Assembly (NCBI GenBank): GCA_024734555.1
Contig: JANPWX010000008.1
Coordinates: 6,617,652-6,681,651 of the forward strand
Reading direction: 5' to 3'
Length of the DNA: 64,000 nucleotides
DNA from: Trochalopteron elliotii
Lineage: Eukaryota; Chordata; Aves; Passeriformes; Leiothrichidae
Shown here: piece by piece, positions 1 through 12,900 of the stretch
Numbering within the stretch: the stretch's first letter is position 1
How the letters are laid out: every line of letters starts with the position of its first letter
Translations under genes and position numbers: made by a program
Notes under the pieces: generated by a model
Databases searched by the model: none
What the model was told of the DNA's origin: nothing
The model's input: the letters and a program-made list of their open reading frames with translations, nothing else

Positions 1-1089
1 ATCTGGATTTTCTCATATGCTACACACAGAGAAAATAGTACATATTTTGAGTTGAAAATCACAGCAATGTATTAGTCACTAAAGTCATACATTGTCTTGT
101 GTTTCTGTTTGCAAAGCTGCTTATTGGATTTGATGCTTTTCAACTCTGGCAATTAAATATTCTGATGTGTACTTGATTCAGTGCAGATTTTTGAGAAGGA
201 CTGATCAGGAATTAGGATTTGGTTATAAAATCCATATGAGGGAGTTGCACTGAAATGTTGGTTTCTTGTATGCGGAAGTCAGGCATCACTATCTGGATTT
301 TCTAGGTATAGTGGCCTTATTAATTCAGTGAACATAGCATAGCAGACCACCTTCTAGACACCTGGTGGGTGGCAACACAAGCACTTTTTACTGCCCGAGT
401 TCCAGTCTGTTGCATAGCTCCATAGAAAGAAATGGTTCATGGTTATAACAACTCAGAGTCAGATTTCGTTTCTGAGCTCTGCGGAGCTTTGCCTTTCAAT
501 AGACAAGGGGGCAGCTACAGCAACAAGCTCCTCAGTATTTGGAATCTCTTTCTCACCACTATGTGGATATTTTGTAAGGACTTTTTTTTCTTTTTTGGCA
601 AAGAAGACATAGCAAGAGGCCAACAGCAGAGTTACCCTGCAGGCTACAAGTCCCCGTCCCAAACGGTACTGAGAAGCTGGAGCTCTGCAGATGGAGAAAA
701 CCAGCAGATCTGTGGTTTGACCCTGACTCTTTCACCCCCTCTCCTACCATACACAGAACACAGAGGTTCAAACAGATGCTAGATCAGAGCTCGAGTCCAA
801 TGCTACATCAGAGTAATAAACACAGCAACTCTATTACAGAGCTCAGTAATTTCAAGTTTAGTGCTATTCCCCAACTTGGAATAACTCTTTAAAAAGGATC
901 AGTGCTTGGAAAAATACCAGCATCAAAGATGTATTCACTACTGTCCTGACTGTGGTTCCTCTCTTTTGGAACAAAATGGTCAAGGCATAGCCATTACATT
1001 CTAGATGCCTTCTGCTGTGCAAAAAATACAACTCCAGAATTGTCAGTGCATGTTGTGAACATAGATGCAGAATATGTGAAATTTATGAA

Positions 1090-1212
1090 TATGACTATAG
1101 GTATAGGCATAAATACATAATAGATAAATATATACATACAGCTAGATAAATTAATCCATACATAATAGATAAACAAATACATACAGATAAATACATACAT
1201 ACATACATATCT
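1090..1212. repeat. Degenerate ATAC/ATAG tetranucleotide microsatellite
   Basis: The tract is built from interrupted units of the ATAC, ATAG and ATAA type, with a pure run of TACA units at its right end (about 1,190-1,209). Imperfect higher-order copies are visible: an ATACATAATAGATAAA block recurs at about 1,111 and 1,157. This is an old, decayed simple repeat with no sign of function. Confidence 0.8.
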
Positions 1213-4200
1213 GAAAAGCTAGGAGTAAAGGTAAAATGTGCAGGGGGCCACTTTCTTGTTCAGTTTGCAGAGTGAAGCATCACCTATGCACCTATCCTGG
1301 AAGAAACTGATGGAAAATAAGGAGATTGCGGTCACTTATCCCTATTATATAATATCCTAAACTGATGGGAGACGAGTAAGTGCAGCATCAACTCCTTTTA
1401 TCATTGCTCACGATTTCCTGTTTGTATCTTTGGTCACACCACCTCTCTGGAGTGGCTTTCCCAAAGAACTAGCTTTCCCATAAAGCTGTGGGGTGGTGCA
1501 CAGCCAAGAAGCATGTCAGAAGCTCCTCCTGCTTGTCACTGGTTTCCCTGCCTTGGGAATATCTGTAATCCTGGCCCATCCCTGCACACATGGGATCCTC
1601 AGTGAGGAATAGAATGGTTCATAAATCGCAGCGTATCAACTTTGGCTGAGTGTTTGAGAGCCAAAAGTCACGTGCTGCAGATGGAGAGCCAGCCTGAGCT
1701 CGGACAAGGGAAAGAAGCAATCAGGTTCCTGCTGACATTTGGAATCTGCCGCCTCAGAAACCATCATTTTTTTAATGCATGACTGAGAGCCTCATTTCAA
1801 TTAGGGGTCTGTGCCATTGGCTATCAGCTGTGATGTTGTGGAGTTTGCTGTGACAGGATACTCCCTTTTCCCAGACCAGAGTCTCCACTCAGTCTCTTGA
1901 CAGTCTGCCAAGCTTTGCAACTGGAATGTGTGAAGTTCAGTTTCGAAACAGTTTCTTTCCATCATTCCTGCCTGTTTTGATCGAGGATGTGAAACAGGTT
2001 TCTACTTTTGTTATAGGATTCTTGTTCATTCTTGACAGATTCAAATTTATTATATAATCTAGCAGCATCAGATGACTGCCTAGGAATGAGTAGCAGATGC
2101 ATCTCCTGAAATACAGAATTCCTTGCCACAACCGTGCATTGGTGGCTTGATAGCCACCACTACATGACTGGATTTGTGGCAACAAAGGCACCAAGAATTT
2201 CATAAAACCAAAACCAGATGTAATGAGCTCTGAAGAGGGTGTGATGCAGAGCTGGCCTGCCCCACCATAAAAATGATGGGGAAAACATTTTTCCTGGCAC
2301 AACCACACTATCATGGTAATCCTTTCCTGCCTAGGAGCAACTCAGGACTACCCTCTCTGAGGAGAGTCGTAGCTATTGTCAGCATTAGTCTGGTTTCTCC
2401 ATTTACACACTGTTGTACTGCAGGCAGACTGCAGCTCCTCTTTAATCTACCGAGGATGACACTGATCCAAGCTAATGGATGAGGTCGCTTCATTTGATGA
2501 GGGGCTTTGAGGCTGTAGCCTGGGTTTTCAATCCCGCTGCTGGCATAGTGAAAAAGAAGTTACAGGTAGTAATGCCCATAATGTTGCCCATAATGTTGTA
2601 ACTGCTGTACACTTCAGAAACTTGGAAAGAACAACTGAGAAAACTGGCATGACTGGCATTTTCCATATTTTTTTTTTTAAATAATCATTTACAAAAACCA
2701 TCTGCCAGCTACTGTTACCAGCAACTAGTGCAGTGGAAAAGGCTATTAAACATCTTACCATTCAAAACTGTTCTGAAAAAGCTGGCTAAGCTGCAACTTG
2801 ACTCTTGAGGTACCTGATGCCTCTAGGACCTTTCCTGCTTGGTGTTATATTCTCCAGGTGCTGCAGGTGGTACCTTTGAACATTTTGCCCTCATCTTCAC
2901 AGGACTAAGCAACCCAGCTGTTAGCATGGAAGTGAAATACATCAAGGTCTTTAAACAGTGCTGTTTTCCCCTGAAGTCCTTAGCAGCAGTTGATCTTGGT
3001 GTCCCCAAAATGAAGTATAATGGTTGTCTGTGCAAGCCTTTTCAAAGGCATATTTAAGTCTGAATTGACCAGGCAGGTTTCGCTAAGTGTGGTACCTACT
3101 CCCATAAATAGTGATTCCCTCAGAAAAGGGGAAAAAAACCCCAAACCCAAGACACAAAACATTAAAAGGCCCAACTACTGGTTTTGTCCAGTTGTAGGCA
3201 TTCTCAGAAAATGCCTGCTACATACTTGAAATGATTATGTTCCTCACAAAATGAAGTCACAGCTGCCTCTGCCTCTTAAAGCATAGGTGGAAGAAGAGAA
3301 AAAAGGCCTTCATTTTCATAAAACATCCTAGTCAGATTATTCACCAAGTGAGAGGATATTTCTTCTGATATTGAAGGGAATACAAGGCCAGAATATTCCA
3401 TCTCTGAAAAGCATCCTAGAGCTCATGCTATAGATCTTTGTTTTGCTTCAGTTTAATTTGTCTCTGAGTAAAATAAAAATAACAGTAATAATTCTGTATT
3501 AATTGGCCCAGATGAGGTGCATGAAAATTCCTGGATTTTAATCTTGTTCTCCCAGGTCACTTGTGTAGTCACAGCAACCAGGGGCGTGGGTGAGTCTTTC
3601 AATGCATAGCTAGGCCTAGAACTTCTTCCTGTCCTCTCCAATCCATCTTCAATTATGGAATAGAGGAGTCCTACCTAAGGCGACCACCTTTTAAGTAAAG
3701 AATTATGAATGAGTTTCTTCTGAGTTTCTTCTTTCTGTTGAGTCTTAGGTGCTTTCACTCCAGCCCCAACCCCTGACAGCCCAAAGTGTCTTGCTCTGAG
3801 GTGAGGTATGGCCGTGAGCATTCTTGATACAGGCTGTGGGGCTTCACAAACCAAAGCCCTTCACTGTGTCCCCAGTTATCTAGCTCAACTCAGAGACGTC
3901 TGTCCCTGGATCATATCCTGGGACATATATCCTTATGCCCCATGGATGTGAAGAAAAGGTCTTTCCCCTAAGTGCATTTTGCAAAGACAGGCATAAATTA
4001 AAAATGTTCATTAGCAGTTCCTCAAGCGGATGTTAGTGCTTCACAGATCAACTATAGGAAGAGCTCAGATCAATCCTCACTAAATTATTTGCAGGTTTCT
4101 CTTGTAGATCAACAGTTGGCAAGAGGTTTTCCAAAATTGACTAATATATTGTATGCATTGACTTGAGGATAATGAATGGATGCACATCTGTGCTCAATAC

Positions 4201-5173
4201 TTTTCTGCCTTTCAGAAATTCCCCACATTCCACAGATGTGAAATGAGATCCTTCAGATGTGAACAGTGCTTTTGAATTTCCTTCACAGCTGAAGAGGTTA
4301 ATAACTTGATAACCACAAAGAAACTACTTAGAAAATAAAACGTCTTTGCCTTTTAGATTAATTAATGAAATTTAGTTATAGGTGTCATTGTGTAAAATAT
4401 GTGTTGGTCATTATTTTTCTGATGGAAATCCAGTATTTAGGGACCCAAATGCCATTCTGGTACATACTGCATTACAGTGTTGGATATTTATATAGCAGCT
4501 ATCAGGATTTCATAAGTCCTTGTTGGTGATTCCCACACTGCTTATTAGGGCAACTCAGAGTTTTTGTTCCAGGTAACTCCACTTATTAAGACTTTTAAGA
4601 GCAAGTTGAACAAACCTGGATTAGGAGACAGGAGGCACAACTTGCGGAATGAATATTGTAAGTTATACAAACTGCAGCCAGCAGTTTCTTCACAAATGGA
4701 AATTTGCAGGAGGGGATTATGTGGATGTTGAATTCTATGCTAGGAGTGTGTCACTTCTTGCCTTGAGGCAGAGGGCGTGCTGTAAAGGGCGCTTTGAATT
4801 TTTTTCAAGGCCATATGCTAATATTTGTCATTAATAATTGAATTTATCTCAATCTCATTTCCAGGTAAGAGCTGCTGAATCATAAAGTGGAGCAGAAGAA
4901 GCAATATGACACAAAACTTCCATAGCCTGGCTTTTATTCTCTACTGTACATGAGTATATACCATATATAACTGCAAGCAGGTCACCAGTCTTGGCCTACC
5001 CTGAGGCTAATTTTTGGCACGGAGTAAGTCTGCACACTCAAGGTGAAGACACTTTCTTGCTGTTGTCTAAATATTTTTAGAGGGATTTGTTTAAGTCAAA
5101 GTATAATTGTGTACCTTTCATTCAGACAATGAATATGCAGTGTAGTTATTTAAAACAGACTGCATGAACACCA

Positions 5174-5189
5174 TCTCTCTCTCTCTCTC
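5174..5189. repeat. (TC)8 microsatellite
   Basis: Eight uninterrupted TC dinucleotides in otherwise ordinary AT-rich sequence. It is a short simple repeat that may vary in length between individuals. Confidence 0.85.
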
Positions 5190-8100
5190 ATTTCCTCTAT
5201 GTTATCCCACTGTGGAAGCCGAAACAAGAGATTTTACTACTGAAGGCTGGGTAGCAGCACAACACCTCAGCAGCAGGTCTGAGATCTCCTGGCACAAATC
5301 CCCACTGGGTTTCCAGATCTGGCAAATTACTGCTTTATCTATGTCAGAATTTTTCCATATTTTTAATATTGTTGGGGTTTTTTCAGTCATAGTGAGGCTC
5401 TTTCCAGAAATTATGCATGTCTCAGATTAGTGCATATGAAATAGTTTTTTCTGTTGTCCTTTTGTGGTCCCCTAGAAGTAACTCTCCACCCTTCTGGGTT
5501 GAAAACTGCTTATCTGCATGTATATCTGCACTGGGTTGGGTGTGCTCTTTTTACCAGGAATAAACAATCTCAGAGAATGAATAAGCTGTCACAAGCAGCT
5601 TTGGAAATAAAGAGCAAAGTCATGGAAAGCACAGAGCTAAAAAGGTTCTTTTTGTCAATCATCATATTCATGGTTCATAAAAATCAAATTCAGAATGTTA
5701 GTTTACGCCCCTCAGCTCCCCCCAGAAAAATCCATTCAGACACTGTGCATTTGTCATTTGTGAGCCAAATGCTGACAACCCTGGTATTATCCCATCTCAC
5801 AGTCCAAGAAAAATCAACTTTTATCTCATGAAAAATAATTTAATGTATCAGAAATATGGCAAATTTTTTTTGTGGAGTTGTGTTTGTGGTGCCTTGCTAT
5901 ATTACAGAGTTAGCACAGCAATCTGTCCCTTGATGGTTTCATGTTCCTCTTAAGCAGGCACAAAGAAAATAAGAGTCATGCATCTGATGCTGAGGTTATG
6001 GAAAGACCAACTTCCAAATGATAGTGAATTAAAAGGAAGATTCCTACCGTATATTTTTTATTTGGTAGCATGTTTCTCTGTGAAAGACAAGAGCTCTGTT
6101 TTGATCACACATGCAGCGGGTCCCTAACTCAAGGAATTTATATGGGTGGGAGGGGAATGGAGGCACAGTAATGGAGGTGCTTGGGCCAAGCAGCCACAGC
6201 TAGAGTTGCTCACTGCATCCCATTAGCTTCCCTGAAAAAGCAAAGCTGCTGGCCTTCCCTGAAGACATCACCTTTAACTCAATACAAATATTTATTTCGG
6301 TTGATTTCCTTATCTGGAATATGTGGGAAAAAGCCAAGGGTCCCCAGGGGGACCAAACATTAAGGCAGTCCCTTTTTTTTATTCCAGAAAAGGACAAAAT
6401 AAAATACTAGCAGGGCTAGATTTTTTTTTTTTTTTTAATCTATCCTGTTTAATTTTATGGCAAAATTAAACCTCTTTTCATTAAAAACTGAACTGCGCAG
6501 TCTGGCCATTTACATATTACTTATCAATGGGGTTTTTTAGCCACTGGTCCCTAAGAAGAGCCCTGTAAGCCAAATAAAGCACTTTAGCATGCTGGAATTG
6601 TTGGTGCTCACTACAAGCAGAGAATAAAATGGGAATATTTCACAATCAGTGATGGACTGTAAAACACCAAGGAAGGAAAATACAGGTAGCTGATCTGGGG
6701 AAGGTGATCCATACTCTGTTCTTGCCCACAAATTTGTCAAAAAATCTGCCATATAAAAGCTCCTTCAGACAGGCGTGTAGGAACAACTTTTGGCTCTGCT
6801 ATTAGTCCAGCTTGTGTCAGGCTTGATGTCCCTGGGAGAGGTTTGAGGGGCACCAGGATACATGTGTGGAGAGGCATATGTGTGTGGAGAAGAGTATTTC
6901 TTCCTCAGATCTGCAATCGAAACAAAGCTCTGAAGCCTGAAAGCCACAAGAGTCAAGTCTGTAGAAAAATGTGTGTTCTGTACCAAGCAGGGAGTTCTCT
7001 CACCACAGAAGACAGCTCTATGAACAGGTTGGAGAGACCCCTGGCCAGTCAGGCCTGTACAGCTGCAAAACCTGTCCGAAACACGTCCAGATGCTCCCTA
7101 ATGAAGTTTCAGGCAATGTCCTACAATAGTCCCCAAAGCAGAGGAACTGAAAGGAAGGAGTTTCAGAGGCAGGGTGGTAGCCCAAACTAAGCAAATAACT
7201 GTTTTGTTTGACATTCTGCCCAAGGCTCATAATTGAAATGAAAAGCTCTGACCTGTAAGAAACCCCGGGTGTGGTGGAAAGTGCTTCCTGGGCTGGGGGA
7301 AACGGGCGAGCCACCCTGTCAGCTGCCTGGGGCATGGGTGAGCAAATACGTGGCCCCTGGCTGAAAAGTGATTATGATGGGAAGTATTTTGCATGGATTC
7401 ATACTTAATGATGTTCAGGATTACTCAGATACTTTTGTTTTGAGACTTCAGTAGAAACTTGTTCTTAAGGGATGTGAGAATAATCCTATGAAATCAAAGT
7501 TGCTGATGCTTTGGCACAAGCAAAGTTTCACTCAGAAGACTTAAATTTTCCAAGCCCAATAAGCACAATCCAGCATGGCATTGTGTCCAATGATGAGGGG
7601 ACAAGTCATTTTCTGGAATGTACAAGTCCTATTGAATGGAGATAATACAACGTGAAAGGCTCCAGAAACAAAGCTTCTCAATATGCTGTCAGTGTGCTGT
7701 GTATACAGCACAAGGCAGTGCATATATGAGAGCAGAAATAGATGTATAGCCCTGGCTCAGAAAGTACATTTAAAACAACATAATTTATTATCTGAGCTAT
7801 GGCTGACAAAAATCTGTTCCCATGTTTTGGACACATTTTAAAACTTCATTGAACTCCAGTTCATGTGCCCTTCTCATGCTGATGTTGTCTCACTTTGGAG
7901 ACTGTGGGAAATGCACCAGGGTAGCTTACACCAGATGCAAAAGCAGCATCATTACAATTCGTAAAAGGGATTGTTTTAATCCAGGAAACAATAGAAACAA
8001 AATGGTGAGCATCTGCTCCAAAGGACAAGTCCCAAATATTACATTATCACTACTGGAAACTGTGAAATGAGAGTCCACTTTAGTAGTACTCAGCAGTATT

Positions 8101-9336
8101 TCTTTTCTGGTAAATGTTGCAGTGTTGGTAAATGGTGTGTATATTTATGGAACACTTTTGTTTTTGATGGGATCAGTGTAACTCTGATGAGGCTCATGTG
8201 TGCAAAAAGAGAATTTCATTGGGATATTTGAAGATTATGAACAGTAATATTCATTATAAGGTGTATTTATATATGTGCTAATTGGCAATATGACATTCTT
8301 TTACTTAGTGAACTGATATTGAGGGTGATCTCATTGTTTTCTCATGATATAACAAGGAATTAGAATCCTAAACAGTGGTAAAATGCATTCAAAAGTATTT
8401 GACCTTGACCAAATCATAGCTTTCATTTTAATTTTATTTTTCATTCCTTGCAGAGACTTGATAAACCAGATAAACTGGCCCTGAGTTTTGCTATAACTTA
8501 CTGTTTGGTAATATTTGGAATTTCTGTTGTGCCTTTTGTGAGATAACCAAGCATAATTATGCCAGTTTACCCAGCACAGCCTGTTCCCTTCACTGCTCCA
8601 GTATAAAGTGTCTGTTGTTCCTAAATTCAGTGACTTTCAGAACACTTTAAGAGAATACATTTTCTTGAAAAGAAAAAAGAGAGGAAGTCAACAGAGTCTT
8701 GTATTAAATTGTTTGTGCTCCAGTTACAGCTGGAGAAGCCTCCTGTGGAGTGTGTCCTCAGCTTTTCTCAGACAGGGCAAGTTCAGGGAGATTGCTTGTC
8801 CCTAGGACCTGAAGAGAGTCTCAACTTTTGATGTTTGCATTTTTTCTGTGCAAAATAATAAATTGGAGAACAAGCTTCAGCCTTGAGTAATCTTTCAAGC
8901 TCCCCATCTGTTACCAATATGATTATGTTAACGAGTCTTAATTGCCCAGAAAAGCCCCACATGGGACATTCTACCCAGGGTCTCCAGTGAAAGTCAGGAC
9001 TGAATACCTTCTTCTCCTCTCCAAGCAGAATTTTCTCCTGCCCTGCCTCCTGCTGCTCCTGCTTGGAACCCCAGGTGTGGCTCACACCTTGCCACATGAG
9101 GGCCATCAAGGGACCAGCTCTACCCAGTGTTCAGGTACTGTGGGGGGACAGGGTCCTGATAAGCAAAGTGTGTGTCTGGTCCTGGGGGGGCCCTCAGCTC
9201 CCCCTGAGCTGGGCAGCCCCTCCTGCTGTTCCCTGACCCTTGCAGCTCGGCATCCTTCACTCAGCTGGGGCAAGGGGGAAAGAGAGTATTGTTGAACAGT
9301 AACAAAAGATGCAATTTGTGCCCCAAAGCAATTTGG

Positions 9337-9970
9337 TGCCATCCCTGGATGGCATCCACTCCTTCTGTTGTGTCAGACACCGTGCTTAGCTTCGTGTCAT
9401 CTGCAAACTTGCTGAGGGTGCATTTGATCCCACTGTGTTGTTGATAAAGATATTAATGAGTGTCAGCTCCAAGACAGAGCCCTGTCCACCTGGACATAGA
9501 GCCATTGACCATCCAGCAAATACCTTCTCCACTGAACAGTCTCTCCAATTTGGAGATAAGGCTGTTGTGTGGGACAATGTCAGAGGCCTCACAGAAATCT
9601 AGGTAGATGACACAGCCTGATCTTCCCTTGTTGACTGTTGCTGTTACTCCACTGTAGGAGGCTGCCAGATTTTTCAGGCATGATTTGCCCTTGGTAAAGC
9701 TGTGCTGACTGTCTCAGGTCACCTCCTTCTCTCATATGTGCCTTAGCATGGGCTTCCATGAAGATCTGGTCCATGATCTTCCCAGACAGAGAGGCCAGGA
9801 TCACCTGTCTGTAGTTCCCCAGGTCTTCCTTTCTTCCCTTTTTAAAAACAGAAGTGTGTTTTCCCTTTTTTCAGTCAGGACCTTGCCTGACTGCCATAAC
9901 ACTTGAAATAAAATGGAGGATGGCCTGCCAACAGCATCAGCCATTTCCTTGGACTGGGAAGATGGTGTAT
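9337..9970 (-). mobile_element. CR1 non-LTR retrotransposon fragment (reverse transcriptase region), defective
   Basis: Read on the minus strand, this matches the central to 3' part of the CR1 reverse-transcriptase ORF. Recognisable blocks in element order are a region near 9,600-9,830 with the peptide PGKIMDQIF, a region near 9,467-9,487 with QGSVL, then NIFIN, and the catalytic box FADD encoded at 9,396-9,407. These blocks are not in one frame: QGSVL/NIFIN reads in one frame and FADD in another, so a frameshift lies between about 9,407 and 9,440. The 5' end of the element and its 3' tail are absent, so this is a dead internal fragment. The left boundary is set by a segment with an 8-bp inverted repeat at 9,337-9,354, which I recall from related CR1 copies. 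The right boundary is where similarity to remembered CR1 sequence fades. No target-site duplication was seen. Confidence 0.9.
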
Positions 9971-12900
9971 GAACCTGGAAAAGGATTTGAGTGTCCTTGT
10001 ATTTTTGGTGAAACAGAACTTTGATTCCTATTTCAAAGTACCGCAAAGGCAATGTTTTGCATTACAGACAGTCTTTGGTCTTTGTGTGTTGCCTCCCTGA
10101 GTAAAAATTAAATTAGTTTCCCAGAGCATCCCACTTGTACAGTCTTCCATTCAAGTCTTGCATCTTTGCTTGCCACCTAATGCACCTGGCAAAATCTGGT
10201 GGTTACTCTTTATGTTTTCATATGAGTACAGATTGTTAGATGCATATTGTTGGCTTGGTTCTTCCTTGCACTTTTTTTCCTATTTTTTATTATTTCCTTG
10301 CCATAAAACCTTTTATTTTTTTCTTCCCTACACACATACTTTTTAATTTACATTTTCTTTCATCTGGAATCTCAAGGCCTTTGATTCATATTTGCTCTTT
10401 GTTTTGATGTACGGAAAAAGCTTAAGACATACTTGGCTCTAATAGCTGCACAAATTCAAACCCTGGTAAGGAAGAGAAATATTTGAAACCAAGTCAATCC
10501 TGATTTATTTAAAGATTTAATTTACCCATAGATTTCAAATAAAAAATAATATCGTCATTTATATTTTATTATAGATCTTAAAATAATAAAATCAGCCGTA
10601 GTTTACATGCTTGTTGGGTGACATTGGGTGTTAAGGAGGAGAGAAAGCTGAAGTTTGCTTCCAAAGGATTCTTGTGAAGTGACTTTGAAACATGGCTTAA
10701 AGGGTAATTGCTTTTCCATCATAAAATTTTTAAAGGAGAGTGATTTTCCAGGTGTTTGATAAACACTTTGTTAAATAAGATGTCTAACATAAAAGGTTCA
10801 ATGAAAGCCTTTCTTTTTCAGAAACTAAGCATTGCAAAGAGAGAGGAAAAAACACAGCTCCTCATATGTTGTAGCACCTTAACCAGAAAAATGTAAGGGG
10901 CTGTAACCAGAGAGGAACAGGGGTTCAGCACTTACCCATTTTTGACTGCATTCAGGGGGAAGTCAAGAGGCAATAGTAACCACTTCAAATTTTAAAGCTA
11001 AGATATTAATGGGTTAATTAATTTTTTCTTTCTTTAACACTGTTCACAGAAATAATCTGCAATTGCAAAAATGCACATAGCTTTCCCCAGACTGTAAAGT
11101 AAAAAGCCAAAACCAAATACGTATATTTCTAAATGCTTTCTCTGTAATGTGTCACTACCTTGAAACAGCACCCCACACGAGTAGCAATGTTTCTAAGTTG
11201 TGATACTTAAAAATGCAGGAGAAATGCCGATGCTTTAATCATAGAAGTCTTCAACTTGCAGCTGTGAGATGGTGGCTTTTTCCTTTCCAGGAATGGTTTG
11301 CGTTTTCTCTCCCTTGTTCAAAACATAAAATGAATCCAAACTATGCTCTGTACTTACAACCACACTTTTCTGCTGTCCCTAAAACTTCAAAGGGTTAATG
11401 CTGAAGACATAGATAAACTTTTTGCTAGATAGATTTGTGAAAAAAGGTGTGGGTGTTTTGTACAAAAGAAAACCGGATCCTCTGGTTGCAAAGTAGAATT
11501 AAAAAACTCTTTTCCTCCAGTGTACTGTGATCTTCCTAAAACTTACTTTTATCCCACCTGAATATCTGTTTTCAGCAGTAAAATTAAAGTCTGTGGGAGG
11601 CAGTGAAGGACACAACTCAGCCAACAGGACAAGTTTTCTTGTTTTCAGTGTTTGCATCGTCTGAGCTTTACCTCTGGTGGTCAGTGCTTTCTGTGCTCAG
11701 TATAAATGTGTCTGCTGAGGAATACTCATGGAGCCCTTTCCATTTCAGTCCCCACATGGGGCTCTGGTGGGGCTCAGACACTGCCCATAACCTCCCATCC
11801 ATTACTTAAACCTTCCTAGGGCTACTCCAGTATGAGAGTTCACGAGTTGAAAAGAGCTGAGAGGGAAGGGATTTGTAGGCTGCATTTCCATGTTGTAAAA
11901 CACTTCCCAGAACTGGCAAGAGCTGATCCTCTACACGATAAATTCTCTTTCACTTTGGGAACTGGAAGTAAAATACAGAGATCTCATATATGTTCTCTTT
12001 GTGATGAATGGTGATGAAAGGGACTGTCCCTCATGTGCTGCTGCTTTTTTATTGTTATTACAATAATAGCATTATGAAAAGGTTTATAATGGGGATTTCT
12101 GTCACTCTGATGCAAGAAAGGTTGTATTTCACTAGAAGCAGTTCCTCCTCTGTGTTATGCACCTGTTCATGCATGATACTGCCTCAATGCTTGCAAGTAG
12201 CCTGGGTGTGTTTATCAGTTTTGATAACCAAGCCTTCACAAACTTTTTATCTGCCTAAACAAAATGGAATAAGCATCAGATTCAGCTGATAACACATACT
12301 GGTAGCAGGAGAAGAGAGAGGAAACATGTTTCTGTGATATGTCTCATTTTACCCAGAAGTCACACGGGAGCTACTAAAACAGTATTTACTATGCAAGAGT
12401 ATGTGGTGCTCAGGCCTGGACTAAGCTGCTCAAGGGGAAATAGTTTGGTAAGAATGAAGGAGAGCAGGGGATGAAGGCAAATAAACTGATCATCATCCAA
12501 GGAAGTTATTTGTTGCTGGAAAAATAGTTCCTGGAGTGGCAGTTCCTCCCCTCTTGATCTGTTCTGCTTCCAGCACAGCATCAGGACATGCAATGATACA
12601 ACTAACTGTGGTCTCCATGCTTGGGTTTGGAGATGTCTGTGTTCTGCTGAAAATCATATTGGTTTAGCAAGTGTTCATTAGTAGTGACTGCCAACATTTA
12701 TGCCTATTTGCAACTTTTATCTGCTGAGACATATTTAGGGCTCTGAGAGACTTTAACTACTGCCACCTTGGCAGCATGAGGAGACCATTTTCAGTTTCAT
12801 CACATAGTTATTATGAAATAAGAGCTCTCCATTATAGGTGGCTTTCTAGCTAATTGTTACACTGGGAATAAAAAAAAATATCCCACTTTATTTTTCATCA

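Larger units (their letters stand above)
1..9336. other. Non-coding stretch, no recognisable gene
   Basis: I see no protein family, RNA gene or transposon here. Open frames are short, lie on both strands and have no recognisable motifs. Small features present: a degenerate tetranucleotide repeat near 1,090-1,212, a 12-bp tandem duplication at 2,575-2,598, an 11-bp tandem duplication at 3,711-3,732, an eight-unit TC repeat at 5,174-5,189 and a 16-T run at 6,421-6,436. A possible exon at 8,454-8,546 and a GC-rich patch at about 8,940-9,300 are treated as findings. The sequence fits intronic or intergenic DNA. Confidence 0.7.

Noticed and set aside
1937..2314. 125-codon minus-strand frame
   Set aside because: No recognisable domain; the frame length is within what is expected from this much sequence.
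4840..4870. CATTTCCAG|GTAAGA, a strong donor-like site
   Set aside because: The preceding bases form a pyrimidine tract, so the site reads equally well as an acceptor, and no supported exon lies on either side.
5454..5831. 125-codon plus-strand frame
   Set aside because: No motif, no splice context, and a composition typical of non-coding DNA.
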